Under the pieces are notes generated by a model. The model saw only the letters and a program-made list of their open reading frames with translations. It was not told the origin of the DNA and did no database searches. Of a DNA stretch of 64,000 nucleotides, positions 1-6,666 are shown piece by piece. The DNA is taken from NCBI RefSeq assembly GCF_007829875.1, contig NZ_VIWV01000001.1, forward strand, positions 4,000,501 through 4,064,500. The letters are read 5' to 3'. Each line of letters opens with the position of its first letter. Within the stretch, counting starts at the first letter, position 1. Both the position numbers and the translations under genes were made by a program. Source of the stretch: Streptomyces capillispiralis. GTDB taxonomy: Bacteria > Actinomycetota > Actinomycetes > Streptomycetales > Streptomycetaceae.

Positions 1-77
1 GACGTACTCCACACAAGCTGCCAAACCTATGCATGTCGGAGTGTCGCGGCAGCGCCGCCTCGGCTGCTGTGCATCGT

Positions 78-91
78 GTTTCACGTGAAAC
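78..91. promoter_or_regulatory. parS site (perfect)
   Basis: Exact GTTTCACGTGAAAC, the ParB-binding palindrome, in the intergenic region before parA. Confidence 0.95.
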
Positions 92-219
92 GTCGCTCAC
101 TGCTGCACGGCATCATCAGTCGGGGCCGCGCTGCGGCCGAACCCCGTGACCGCAAGCCTCTCGGTTCGCTCGGAGGAGGTCCTCCTCATGAGACACCGAC
201 CTCCGCTGGGGGTACGGAG

Positions 220-246
220 TTGTCCACAGAGGTGGATTTCTCCACA
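220..246 (+). promoter_or_regulatory. pair of DnaA boxes upstream of parA
   Basis: TTGTCCACA (220-228) is the preferred Streptomyces DnaA box. TTCTCCACA (238-246) fits the degenerate consensus YYVTCCACA. Both point the same way, with starts 18 bp apart and about 40-60 bp before the chosen parA start. DnaA binding is inferred from sequence alone. Confidence 0.55.
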
Positions 247-282
247 GAACGTCAGGCCTCACTGGTTCACGACCCCGAAGGC

Positions 283-1359
283 ATGGGAGGCTCTGTTCAT
301 TGCGAGCCTGAAGTCGAGGAGAGTGAATCCTTGCGGTCCGACGCCAACATCGCGGGACCGATGACCGATCCGGTCCCCGGTCCCCGTACCGAATCGATGG
401 GGGCGGATGTTTCACGTGAAACACCGCCTCCGATGGACGACACTCCCATCGGTCGTGCTGCCCAACTGGCGGTGGAGGCTCTGGGTCGTGCCGGTGAGGG
501 CCTGCCGAGGCCGGATCAGACCCGCGTCATCGTGGTCGCCAACCAGAAGGGAGGCGTGGGCAAGACGACGACCACCGTCAACCTTGCCGCGTCCCTCGCT
601 CTGCACGGCGCCCGTGTCCTGGTGATCGACCTCGACCCTCAGGGCAATGCGTCCACGGCCCTGGGGATCGACCATCATGCCGAAGTGCCCTCCATCTATG
701 ACGTGTTGGTGGAGAGCAGGCCGCTCGCCGAGGTGGTTCAGCCGGTCCCGGACGTCGAGGGGCTCTTCTGTGCACCCGCCACGATCGATCTCGCCGGTGC
801 GGAGATCGAGCTGGTGTCACTGGTGGCGCGAGAGAGCCGGCTGCAGCGGGCGATCCAGGCCTACGAGCAGCCGCTGGACTACATCCTCATCGACTGCCCG
901 CCTTCGCTGGGCCTGCTGACGGTCAACGCCTTGGTGGCCGGCCAGGAGGTCCTGATCCCGATCCAGTGCGAGTACTACGCGCTGGAAGGTCTGGGGCAGC
1001 TCCTGCGTAACGTCGACCTGGTGCGGGGACATCTGAATCCGTCCCTGCATGTCTCGACGATCCTGCTCACCATGTACGACGGCCGGACGCGGCTCGCGTC
1101 GCAGGTCGCGGACGAGGTGCGCACCCACTTCGGTGACGAGGTGCTCCGGACGAGCATTCCCCGCTCGGTCCGTATCTCGGAGGCGCCGAGCTATGGGCAG
1201 ACGGTACTGACTTACGATCCTGGATCGAGCGGTGCCCTCTCCTATCTTGAGGCGGCACGAGAGATCGCGCTCAGAGGTGTCGGCGTCAGCTATGACGCAT
1301 CGCAGGCACACCTCGGCGCACAGCAGAATGAACCGAACATGGTGGAGGGCGTTCAGTGA
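283..1359 (+). CDS. parA: chromosome-partitioning ATPase ParA
   Basis: ParA is the Walker-type ATPase that binds nucleoid DNA and moves ParB-parS complexes; in streptomycetes it forms filaments along aerial hyphae before sporulation septation. The deviant Walker A motif NQKGGVGKTT spans residues 87-96, followed by DPQGNAS and the Walker B segment IDCPPSLG. I chose the ATG at 283 (358 aa) because it gives the usual Streptomyces N-terminus; an open frame extends back to 76 but would run through the upstream parS and DnaA boxes. The first ~80 residues are a low-complexity extension containing an in-frame parS (409-422). The stop overlaps the parB start by 4 bp, so translation is probably coupled. 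Confidence 0.93.
   Translation: MGGSVHCEPEVEESESLRSDANIAGPMTDPVPGPRTESMGADVSRETPPPMDDTPIGRAAQLAVEALGRAGEGLPRPDQTRVIVVANQKGGVGKTTTTVNLAASLALHGARVLVIDLDPQGNASTALGIDHHAEVPSIYDVLVESRPLAEVVQPVPDVEGLFCAPATIDLAGAEIELVSLVARESRLQRAIQAYEQPLDYILIDCPPSLGLLTVNALVAGQEVLIPIQCEYYALEGLGQLLRNVDLVRGHLNPSLHVSTILLTMYDGRTRLASQVADEVRTHFGDEVLRTSIPRSVRISEAPSYGQTVLTYDPGSSGALSYLEAAREIALRGVGVSYDASQAHLGAQQNEPNMVEGVQ
409..422. promoter_or_regulatory. parS site (perfect, inside parA)
   Basis: Exact GTTTCACGTGAAAC within the parA N-terminal extension, read in frame as Val-Ser-Arg-Glu-Thr. Confidence 0.95.
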
Positions 1360-2456
1360 GTGATCGACGGAGGGGACTGGGCCGTGGTCTCGGTGCACTG
1401 ATCCCTGCTGCCCCGACAGAGAAGACGGTGCCGCCGACGGCGGTGTCAAGCACGGCTTCCACATCTCCTGCGGCGGTCCCGGTGCTGCCGAATGAGCGCG
1501 GGGTGGCTGCCGCGAAGGTCGCCACGCTGCCGTCTGTTTCACGTGAAACAGAGGATGCCTCGGTGATGGGCGCTGCGGCGATGCCCGCCCCGCCCATGGG
1601 TGCTCACTTCGCCGAGATCCCGCTCGATGCCATCACGCCGAATCCCCGGCAGCCTCGTGAGGTCTTCGACGAGGACGCGCTGTCCGAGCTGATCACCTCC
1701 ATCAAGGAGGTCGGTCTCCTTCAGCCGGTCGTCGTACGGCAGGTGGGGCCCGGGCGCTATGAACTCATCATGGGCGAGCGCCGCTGGCGCGCTTGCCATG
1801 AGGCGGGCCTTGAGGCCATTCCGGCGATCGTGCGGGCCACGGACGACGAGAAGCTTCTCCTGGACGCACTGCTGGAGAACCTCCACCGTGCCCAGCTGAA
1901 CCCGCTGGAAGAGGCCGCCGCCTACGACCAGTTGCTCAAGGACTTCAACTGCACGCACGACCAGCTGGCGGACCGCATCGGCAGGTCTCGCCCTCAGGTG
2001 TCCAACACGCTGCGTCTGCTGAAGCTCTCGCCCACCGTCCAGCGTCGAGTCGCCGCCGGTGTGCTGTCCGCGGGGCACGCCCGTGCGCTGCTGTCCGTCG
2101 AGGACTCCGAGGAGCAGGACCGGCTGGCCCACCGCATCGTGGCCGAAGGGCTGTCGGTGCGGGCTGTCGAGGAGATCGTGACCCTGATGGGCTCACGGCC
2201 GCAGAAGGCTCAGCGTTCGAAGGGACCGCGAGCAGGAGCTTTGGTCTCCCCGGCACTGTCAGATCTGGCGACGCGCCTTTCGGACCGCTTCGAGACGCGG
2301 GTGAAGGTCGATCTGGGGCAGAAGAAGGGCAAGATCACCGTCGAGTTCGCCTCCATGGAGGACCTGGAGCGCATTCTCGGCACCCTGGCTCCGGGTGAGG
2401 GACCTGTTCTGCAGAAGGGCCTGGTGGACGACGACTCCGAAGAGGCCGAGGCCTGA
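1356..2456 (+). CDS. parB: chromosome-partitioning protein ParB
   Basis: ParB is the CTPase clamp that loads at parS sites, spreads on DNA and, with ParA, organises and segregates origin regions. The GTG start overlaps the parA stop as GTGA. A variable ~85-residue N-terminus precedes the ParB/Spo0J nuclease-like domain with the CTP-binding box GERRWRAC (about residues 140-147). The helix-turn-helix (DQLADRIGRSRPQVSNTLR) comes next, and a C-terminal dimerisation region ends in an acidic tail. Length is 366 aa, normal for streptomycetes. A parS copy (1536-1549) lies inside the gene in the variable linker. A strong terminator follows at 2481-2520. Confidence 0.96.
   Translation: MSDRRRGLGRGLGALIPAAPTEKTVPPTAVSSTASTSPAAVPVLPNERGVAAAKVATLPSVSRETEDASVMGAAAMPAPPMGAHFAEIPLDAITPNPRQPREVFDEDALSELITSIKEVGLLQPVVVRQVGPGRYELIMGERRWRACHEAGLEAIPAIVRATDDEKLLLDALLENLHRAQLNPLEEAAAYDQLLKDFNCTHDQLADRIGRSRPQVSNTLRLLKLSPTVQRRVAAGVLSAGHARALLSVEDSEEQDRLAHRIVAEGLSVRAVEEIVTLMGSRPQKAQRSKGPRAGALVSPALSDLATRLSDRFETRVKVDLGQKKGKITVEFASMEDLERILGTLAPGEGPVLQKGLVDDDSEEAEA
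1536..1549. promoter_or_regulatory. parS site (perfect, inside parB)
   Basis: Exact GTTTCACGTGAAAC within parB, again read in frame as Val-Ser-Arg-Glu-Thr. Confidence 0.95.
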
Positions 2457-2480
2457 GCCGTCGGCCGATGCAGCCGAGCA

Positions 2481-2520
2481 GGGCGGGCCGTGTCCGGTGG
2501 GTACCGGACACGGCCCGCCC
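2481..2520 (+). terminator. parAB terminator
   Basis: An 18-bp perfect stem (2481-2498 with 2503-2520) and a 4-nt loop lie 25 bp after the parB stop and are followed by TTTG. It closes the parAB operon. Confidence 0.85.
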
Positions 2521-2620
2521 TTTGCCTTGTGTCGGTATCGAGGGAATGGCTCCCTGGATACGATGCGTTTGGATATGGCGCATCCACCTCGGCACTACCT
2601 CTGAGAGCAAGGCAGGGGCC

Positions 2621-2878
2621 ATGCGAATGACGAGCCGCATCGGACTGGTGAGCGCGGGGCTGGGGGTGGGCGCCGTCAGCGGCTTCATCGGCAGCCTGCT
2701 CAGGGAACGGAGCACTCTGACCGCCGCCCGTGAGGCAGCGGGTGAAGGAAGCGAGGGACAGCTTCTATGGGCCGTAGGCTCGTACCGCTCACGCTGGACA
2801 ACCTTCAGGACCTCCCCCAGCGCTGCCGCTCGTGCGTCTTCTGGGAGCTCGACCCCGTCAGCGGTGAGGCAGCGGTAA
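2621..2878 (+). CDS. possible small membrane protein overlapping the acetyltransferase start
   Basis: An ATG at 2621 opens a frame of 85 codons whose first ~50 codons have the G/C-rich third positions typical of real Streptomyces genes. It encodes a hydrophobic segment (IGLVSAGLGVGAVSGFIGSLL) and then a charged stretch. From 2767 onward it overlaps the acetyltransferase gene in another frame and loses coding character. It may be a genuine small membrane peptide, or the decayed or frameshifted 5' part of a longer neighbour. I recognise no family and the ribosome-binding site is weak. Confidence 0.3.
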   Translation: MRMTSRIGLVSAGLGVGAVSGFIGSLLRERSTLTAAREAAGEGSEGQLLWAVGSYRSRWTTFRTSPSAAARASSGSSTPSAVRQR

Positions 2879-3384
2879 AGGCAGGCACCGCCGCCCTGGA
2901 GAAGGAGTCGTGGATCTCGGCCGTTCTCCTGGACTGGGGATCCTGCGGCAGAGTCGTCTACGTCGATGACGTCCCCGTGGGCTTCGTCCTCTACGCTCCG
3001 CCTGCCTATGTGCCGCGCTCCACGGCGTTTCCCACAAGCCCCGTGTCCCCCGATGCGGTGCAACTGATGACCGCGTTCATCCTGCCGGGGTACCAGGGGC
3101 AGGGGCTGGGCCGGGTGATGGTGCAGACCGTGGCGAAGGACCTGCTGCGCCGGGGCTTCAAAGCGATCGAGGCCTTCGGTGACGCCCGCTGGAAGGAGCC
3201 GGCCTGCCTGCTGCCCGCCGATCATCTACTGGCCGTGGGCTTCAAGACAGTCCGCCAGCATCCCACATACCCCCGGCTGCGGCTGGAGCTGCGGACGACG
3301 CTCTCCTGGAAGGAAGACGTGGAGATGGCGCTGGACCGGCTGCTCGGAGCTGTGCAGAAGGAGCCGGCACTGCGTCCGCTGTGA
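2767..3384 (+). CDS. GNAT-family N-acetyltransferase
   Basis: This 205-aa protein has the acetyl-CoA pyrophosphate-binding signature QGQGLG in the segment FILPGYQGQGLGRVMVQ (around residue 115), which defines GNAT-fold acetyltransferases. The N-terminus (RCRSCVFWE) carries a Cys-x-x-Cys pair typical of the actinobacterial relatives. The substrate is unknown. It sits between parAB and the convergent trxBA operon, a conserved position in Streptomyces. A perfect bidirectional terminator follows directly. Confidence 0.82.
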   Translation: MGRRLVPLTLDNLQDLPQRCRSCVFWELDPVSGEAAVKAGTAALEKESWISAVLLDWGSCGRVVYVDDVPVGFVLYAPPAYVPRSTAFPTSPVSPDAVQLMTAFILPGYQGQGLGRVMVQTVAKDLLRRGFKAIEAFGDARWKEPACLLPADHLLAVGFKTVRQHPTYPRLRLELRTTLSWKEDVEMALDRLLGAVQKEPALRPL

Positions 3385-3390
3385 GGACCT

Positions 3391-3430
3391 ACACGAATGG
3401 GCCAGCCCTGCCGGGCTGGCCCATTCGTGT
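3391..3430. terminator. bidirectional terminator adjoining parS
   Basis: A perfect 18-bp stem (3391-3408 with 3413-3430) and a TGCC loop lie between the convergent acetyltransferase and trxA. The end of the right arm overlaps the first two bases of the parS at 3429. Confidence 0.85.
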
Positions 3431-3442
3431 TTCACGTGAAAC
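3429..3442. promoter_or_regulatory. parS site (perfect)
   Basis: Exact GTTTCACGTGAAAC in the convergent intergenic gap before trxA, abutting a terminator hairpin. Confidence 0.95.
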
Positions 3443-3469
3443 GCGTGCCGCCGAGGGGGCGGCCCGTCG

Positions 3470-3802
3470 TCACTCGGAGATGAACTCCTCGAGGTCGCGA
3501 ACGATCGCGGCCTTCGGCTTCGCACCGACGATGGTCTTGGCGACCTCACCACCCTGGTACACGTTCAGGGTCGGGATCGACATGACGCCGTACTTGGCGG
3601 CCGTACCCGGGTTCTCGTCGATGTTGAGCTTGACGATCTCGATCTTGTCCCCGTACTCGGAGGCGATCGCCTCGAGCGACGGAGCGATCTGACGGCAGGG
3701 GCCGCACCAGGCGGCCCAGAAGTCCACCAGGACGGGCTTGTCGCTCTTGAGGACGTCCTGCTCGAAGGAATCGTCGGTCACGTTCTTCAGGGTGCCGGCC
3801 AC
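3470..3802 (-). CDS. trxA: thioredoxin TrxA
   Basis: TrxA is the small cytoplasmic disulphide reductase that passes electrons from thioredoxin reductase to target proteins. The active site WCGPC has cysteines at residues 33 and 36 within FWAAWCGPCRQIAP, and the cis-Pro loop (MSIPTL) is present. At 110 aa it is standard length. It lies 44 bp downstream of trxB on the same strand, so the two form a trxBA operon controlled by the sigma-R promoter upstream of trxB. Confidence 0.97.
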   Translation of the reverse strand: MAGTLKNVTDDSFEQDVLKSDKPVLVDFWAAWCGPCRQIAPSLEAIASEYGDKIEIVKLNIDENPGTAAKYGVMSIPTLNVYQGGEVAKTIVGAKPKAAIVRDLEEFISE

Positions 3803-3846
3803 GGAGGGCTCCTTAACTGATTGGTGCGTGGGGCGGGTGATGGGGG

Positions 3847-4815
3847 TCAGACAGCGGTCTTCTCGGGCTCGGCCTTCTCCTCGTCGGCGAGAGCCGCGAG
3901 GAAGCGCTCGGCGTCGAGGGCGGCGGAACAGCCCGTACCGGCCGCGGTGATCGCCTGGCGGTAGGTGTGGTCGACGACGTCACCGGCACCGAAGACGCCG
4001 GTGATGTTCGTGCGCGTCGAAGGTGCATCGACCTTCAGGTAGCCCTCGTCGTCCAGCTCGAGCTGGCCCTTGAAGAGCTCCGTACGCGGGTCATGGCCGA
4101 TCGCGATGAACAGGCCCGTCACCGCCAGGTCCGAAAGCTCGCCGGTCTTGACGTTGCGCAGCTTCAAGCCGGAGAGCTTCTGGTCGCCCTGGACCTCGGC
4201 GACCTCGCTGTCCCAGACGAACGAGATCTTCGGGTCGGCGAAGGCGCGCTCCTGCATCGCCTTGGAGGCGCGCAGGGCGTCACGGCGGTGGACGATCGTC
4301 ACGGACTTGGCGAAGCGCGAGAGGAAGGTGGCCTCCTCCATCGCGGTGTCGCCACCGCCGATCACAGCGATGTCCTGGTCCTTGAAGAAGAAGCCGTCAC
4401 ACGTGGCACACCACGAGACACCGCGGCCGGAGAGCGCGTCCTCGTTCGGCAGGCCGAGCTTGCGGTGCTGCGAGCCGGTGGTGACGATGACAGCCTTCGC
4501 CCGGTGGACCGTGCCGGCGGTGTCCGTGACGGTCTTGATCTCACCGGTCAGATCGACGGTGACCACGTCGTCCGGGATGAGCTCGGCACCGAAGCGCTCC
4601 GCCTGGGCGCGCATGTTGTCCATGAGCTCGGGGCCCATGATGCCGTCCTGGAAGCCGGGGAAGTTCTCGACCTCGGTGGTGTTCATCAGTGCACCGCCGG
4701 CGGTGACAGCGCCCTCGAACACCAGGGGCTTCAGCGACGCACGGGCGGTGTAGAGCGCCGCCGTGTAGCCGGCGGGCCCGGAGCCGATGATGATCACGTT
4801 ACGGACGTCGCTCAC
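3847..4815 (-). CDS. trxB: thioredoxin reductase TrxB
   Basis: This FAD- and NADPH-dependent enzyme reduces thioredoxin. The N-terminal FAD-binding Rossmann motif GSGPAGYTAALY, the redox pair CATC (C136 and C139) in WCATCDGFF, the NADPH motif GGGDTAMEEA and the C-terminal GAGDV flavin motif are all present. The length of 322 aa is normal. It is the first gene of trxBA. Upstream lies an exact sigma-R promoter (4886-4912), so expression should rise under disulphide stress as established for S. coelicolor. Confidence 0.97.
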   Translation of the reverse strand: MSDVRNVIIIGSGPAGYTAALYTARASLKPLVFEGAVTAGGALMNTTEVENFPGFQDGIMGPELMDNMRAQAERFGAELIPDDVVTVDLTGEIKTVTDTAGTVHRAKAVIVTTGSQHRKLGLPNEDALSGRGVSWCATCDGFFFKDQDIAVIGGGDTAMEEATFLSRFAKSVTIVHRRDALRASKAMQERAFADPKISFVWDSEVAEVQGDQKLSGLKLRNVKTGELSDLAVTGLFIAIGHDPRTELFKGQLELDDEGYLKVDAPSTRTNITGVFGAGDVVDHTYRQAITAAGTGCSAALDAERFLAALADEEKAEPEKTAV

Positions 4816-4885
4816 GGCTTGGTTCCTCGTCTCTGGTCAGCGTCGGTCGACCGGGGGAGCTTCTTTCAGGACTCTCACCCCACCC

Positions 4886-4912
4886 AACGGATCCTAAGGG
4901 GCCAGCATTCCC
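4886..4912 (-). promoter_or_regulatory. sigma-R-type promoter of trxBA
   Basis: On the minus strand GGGAAT (4912-4907) is followed after exactly 18 bases by GTT (4888-4886). This matches the known sigma-R consensus GGGAAT-N18-GTT. It lies about 70 bp before the trxB start, and trxBA is a classic sigma-R target. Confidence 0.88.
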
Positions 4913-4997
4913 GCTGTGCCCGGGCACGCGATCACGACCCCATGGCGGCGTGGTCGGCCGCACACCGTAAGGGATGCGCGATACCAGGCGTCGGCCG

Positions 4998-5915
4998 TCA
5001 GGAGCGGGTGTAGGAGTGCTTCAGCAGGACCTCGCCCGCTGCGTCCGCTGAGGGGTTGTCGACGCACGTCGCCTCGACGATGTACGCGGTCACCCGGGTG
5101 TCGTCTGCGGCATCGGGAAGCACGACGAGCAGTGCTTCCTTCCCCTGGTACGTGCCCTCCTCGGTCGCGAGCGCGGCGTCATTGCGGCCGATGCCCTCGC
5201 GTACGCAATCCGGCACCGTGGGCTGCTTGAGGACCTTGGGGTTCGCGGCGCCGGATTCCGACTCCATCCCGAAGGGGTGAGCCGAGCCGGAGCCCTTTTC
5301 CGACCCCGTGCTCTGTGCCAGGAGATCCGTGACCTGCTTCTCCAGTTTCCCTTCGGAGAAGGTGTCCGATGAGGTCGCCCGGTGTCCCTCCTCGGGCCCG
5401 GTCCCCTCGTTGAAGGAGGACAGGACCACGGAACCGAGCCCCAGAGCGGCGACGGTGAACACGGTCCCCAGAACGGCGACCCGTCGGCGTCCGCCTCGCA
5501 GTCGGCCCTTGCGACCCGGTCCCGTCGTGCCGGAGCGGGGGCGCCCGGTCGGCCGGTCGAGAGGCGTCGATGTTTCACGTGAAACATGCGTCTGATCGTC
5601 GTCGGATGATGCGAGAGCGGTGGCGGAGGGCTCCTCGGCAGCGTCGGGCTCCGGCGCCGTGGCATGGAGCAGAGCCTCGGCGGCCAGCGCGGCGTCGATG
5701 CGGCCCGCCACCTCGGCGGGCATGTGGGGGGGACCAGGCGCCGTGCCGAGCAGGTCCCGGATCTCTTCGAGTGAGGCATGGACGTCCGCGCAGAGCGCGC
5801 ACTCGTCCAGATGCCGGCGTACGTCGGCGCTCCGGGCGGACGGGAGGAGCCCTTCGGTGAGGTCGGAGATCTCCGCGACGTCCGGGTGCTCCGCCATGTC
5901 TGTCGTCGACGTCAC
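4998..5915 (-). CDS. membrane anti-sigma factor with zinc motif, partner of SigM
   Basis: The N-terminal ~50 residues carry H35-x3-C39-x2-C42 (RRHLDECALCADV), the core of the zinc-binding anti-sigma (ZAS) domain. A basic low-complexity linker follows, then one transmembrane segment near residues 150-168 (VLGTVFTVAALGLGSVVL) and an extracytoplasmic C-terminal domain. The GTG start overlaps the sigM stop as GTGA, so the pair is probably made in fixed ratio. The inferred role is to hold SigM inactive until an envelope or redox signal arrives. A parS copy (5572-5585) is embedded in the linker as Val-Ser-Arg-Glu-Thr. Confidence 0.8.
   Translation of the reverse strand: MTSTTDMAEHPDVAEISDLTEGLLPSARSADVRRHLDECALCADVHASLEEIRDLLGTAPGPPHMPAEVAGRIDAALAAEALLHATAPEPDAAEEPSATALASSDDDQTHVSRETSTPLDRPTGRPRSGTTGPGRKGRLRGGRRRVAVLGTVFTVAALGLGSVVLSSFNEGTGPEEGHRATSSDTFSEGKLEKQVTDLLAQSTGSEKGSGSAHPFGMESESGAANPKVLKQPTVPDCVREGIGRNDAALATEEGTYQGKEALLVVLPDAADDTRVTAYIVEATCVDNPSADAAGEVLLKHSYTRS
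5572..5585. promoter_or_regulatory. parS site (perfect, inside anti-sigma gene)
   Basis: Exact GTTTCACGTGAAAC inside the anti-sigma coding sequence, read in frame as Val-Ser-Arg-Glu-Thr on the minus strand. Confidence 0.95.
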
Positions 5916-6637
5916 GCTCGCCCACCTCCGCCCTTCACTGCAGCCGGGTCGTTCGATCCTGGGTCCGGTGGATCCGCTTGCCGCGGACCCGCTGCGGGTG
6001 GGACGGACGTCCCCTGCGTCCGGTTCCGTCCCTCTCCCTGTTTCCTGCTCCCACCGGGGCCGTCCGGCCGTAGATGAGTGAGCAGGGGCAGGAGCCTGGC
6101 TCTGCCCCGCGCGCAGCGGCTCTTCACCGTGCCAGTGGGCACATCGAGGATGCGGGCGGCTTCGGCGACCGGATAGCCCTGCATGTCCACGAGGACGAGC
6201 GCGGCCCGCTGATCGGGCGGGAGAGTGCCCATGGCTTCGATGAGCTGGCGGTGCAGATCGTTGCGCTCCGCGGGTGCCGAGGCGGACTCGTGGGGTTCGA
6301 GCAACTGCTCCAGACGCTCCGTGTCATCGACCGGAGCGGTCTTGCGGGAGGCCGCTTTGCGAGCACGGTCCAGACAGGCGTTCACCGTGATCCGGTGCAG
6401 CCAGGTCGTGACGGCCGACTGACCCCGGAAGGTGTGGGCGGCCCGGTAGGCGGAGACGAGGGCGTCCTGGACGGCGTCAGCGGCCTCCTCGCGGTCACCC
6501 AGCGTCCGGAGGGCCACGGCCCAGAGCCGGTCGCGGTGACGGCGCACGAGCTCACCGAAGGCGTCGGGGTCGCCCTCCACATGGCGAGCGAGCAGATCCT
6601 GATCACTCGTCCCGTCGTACCGGCCACCGTCCGCCAT
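5912..6637 (-). CDS. sigM: ECF RNA polymerase sigma factor SigM
   Basis: This group 4 (ECF) sigma factor would direct RNA polymerase to a stress regulon. Region 2 (about residues 15-95) includes the core-binding helix REEAADAVQDALVSAYR and TTWLHRITVNACLDRAR. Region 4 (about 130-185) has the helix-turn-helix YPVAEAARILDVPTGTVKSR. An ~45-residue Pro/Gly/basic C-terminal tail extends beyond region 4. The position between murJ-pseudokinase and trxBA matches sigM of S. coelicolor and mycobacteria. The stop overlaps the anti-sigma start by 4 bp. The promoter is not obvious in the 29-bp gap upstream, so it is probably cotranscribed with the preceding genes. Confidence 0.93.
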   Translation of the reverse strand: MADGGRYDGTSDQDLLARHVEGDPDAFGELVRRHRDRLWAVALRTLGDREEAADAVQDALVSAYRAAHTFRGQSAVTTWLHRITVNACLDRARKAASRKTAPVDDTERLEQLLEPHESASAPAERNDLHRQLIEAMGTLPPDQRAALVLVDMQGYPVAEAARILDVPTGTVKSRCARGRARLLPLLTHLRPDGPGGSRKQGEGRNRTQGTSVPPAAGPRQADPPDPGSNDPAAVKGGGGRA

Positions 6638-6666
6638 CGGCCCGCCTCCCCTCGTCGCAGAAGGCC

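Larger units (their letters stand above)
1..282. promoter_or_regulatory. parAB upstream region with parS and DnaA boxes
   Basis: No gene is supported here before parA. In streptomycetes rsmG (gidB) normally lies just upstream, presumably off the window edge. The region holds a perfect parS (78-91) and two matches to the Streptomyces DnaA box: TTGTCCACA at 220-228 and TTCTCCACA at 238-246. A weaker match, TACTCCACA, lies at 5-13. It should contain the parAB promoters, known in S. coelicolor to include a sporulation-induced one, but I cannot assign a -10/-35 pair. Confidence 0.6.

Noticed and set aside
76..282. N-terminal extension of parA from position 76
   Set aside because: It would translate through parS and the DnaA boxes and give a 69-residue addition absent from ParA proteins I know.
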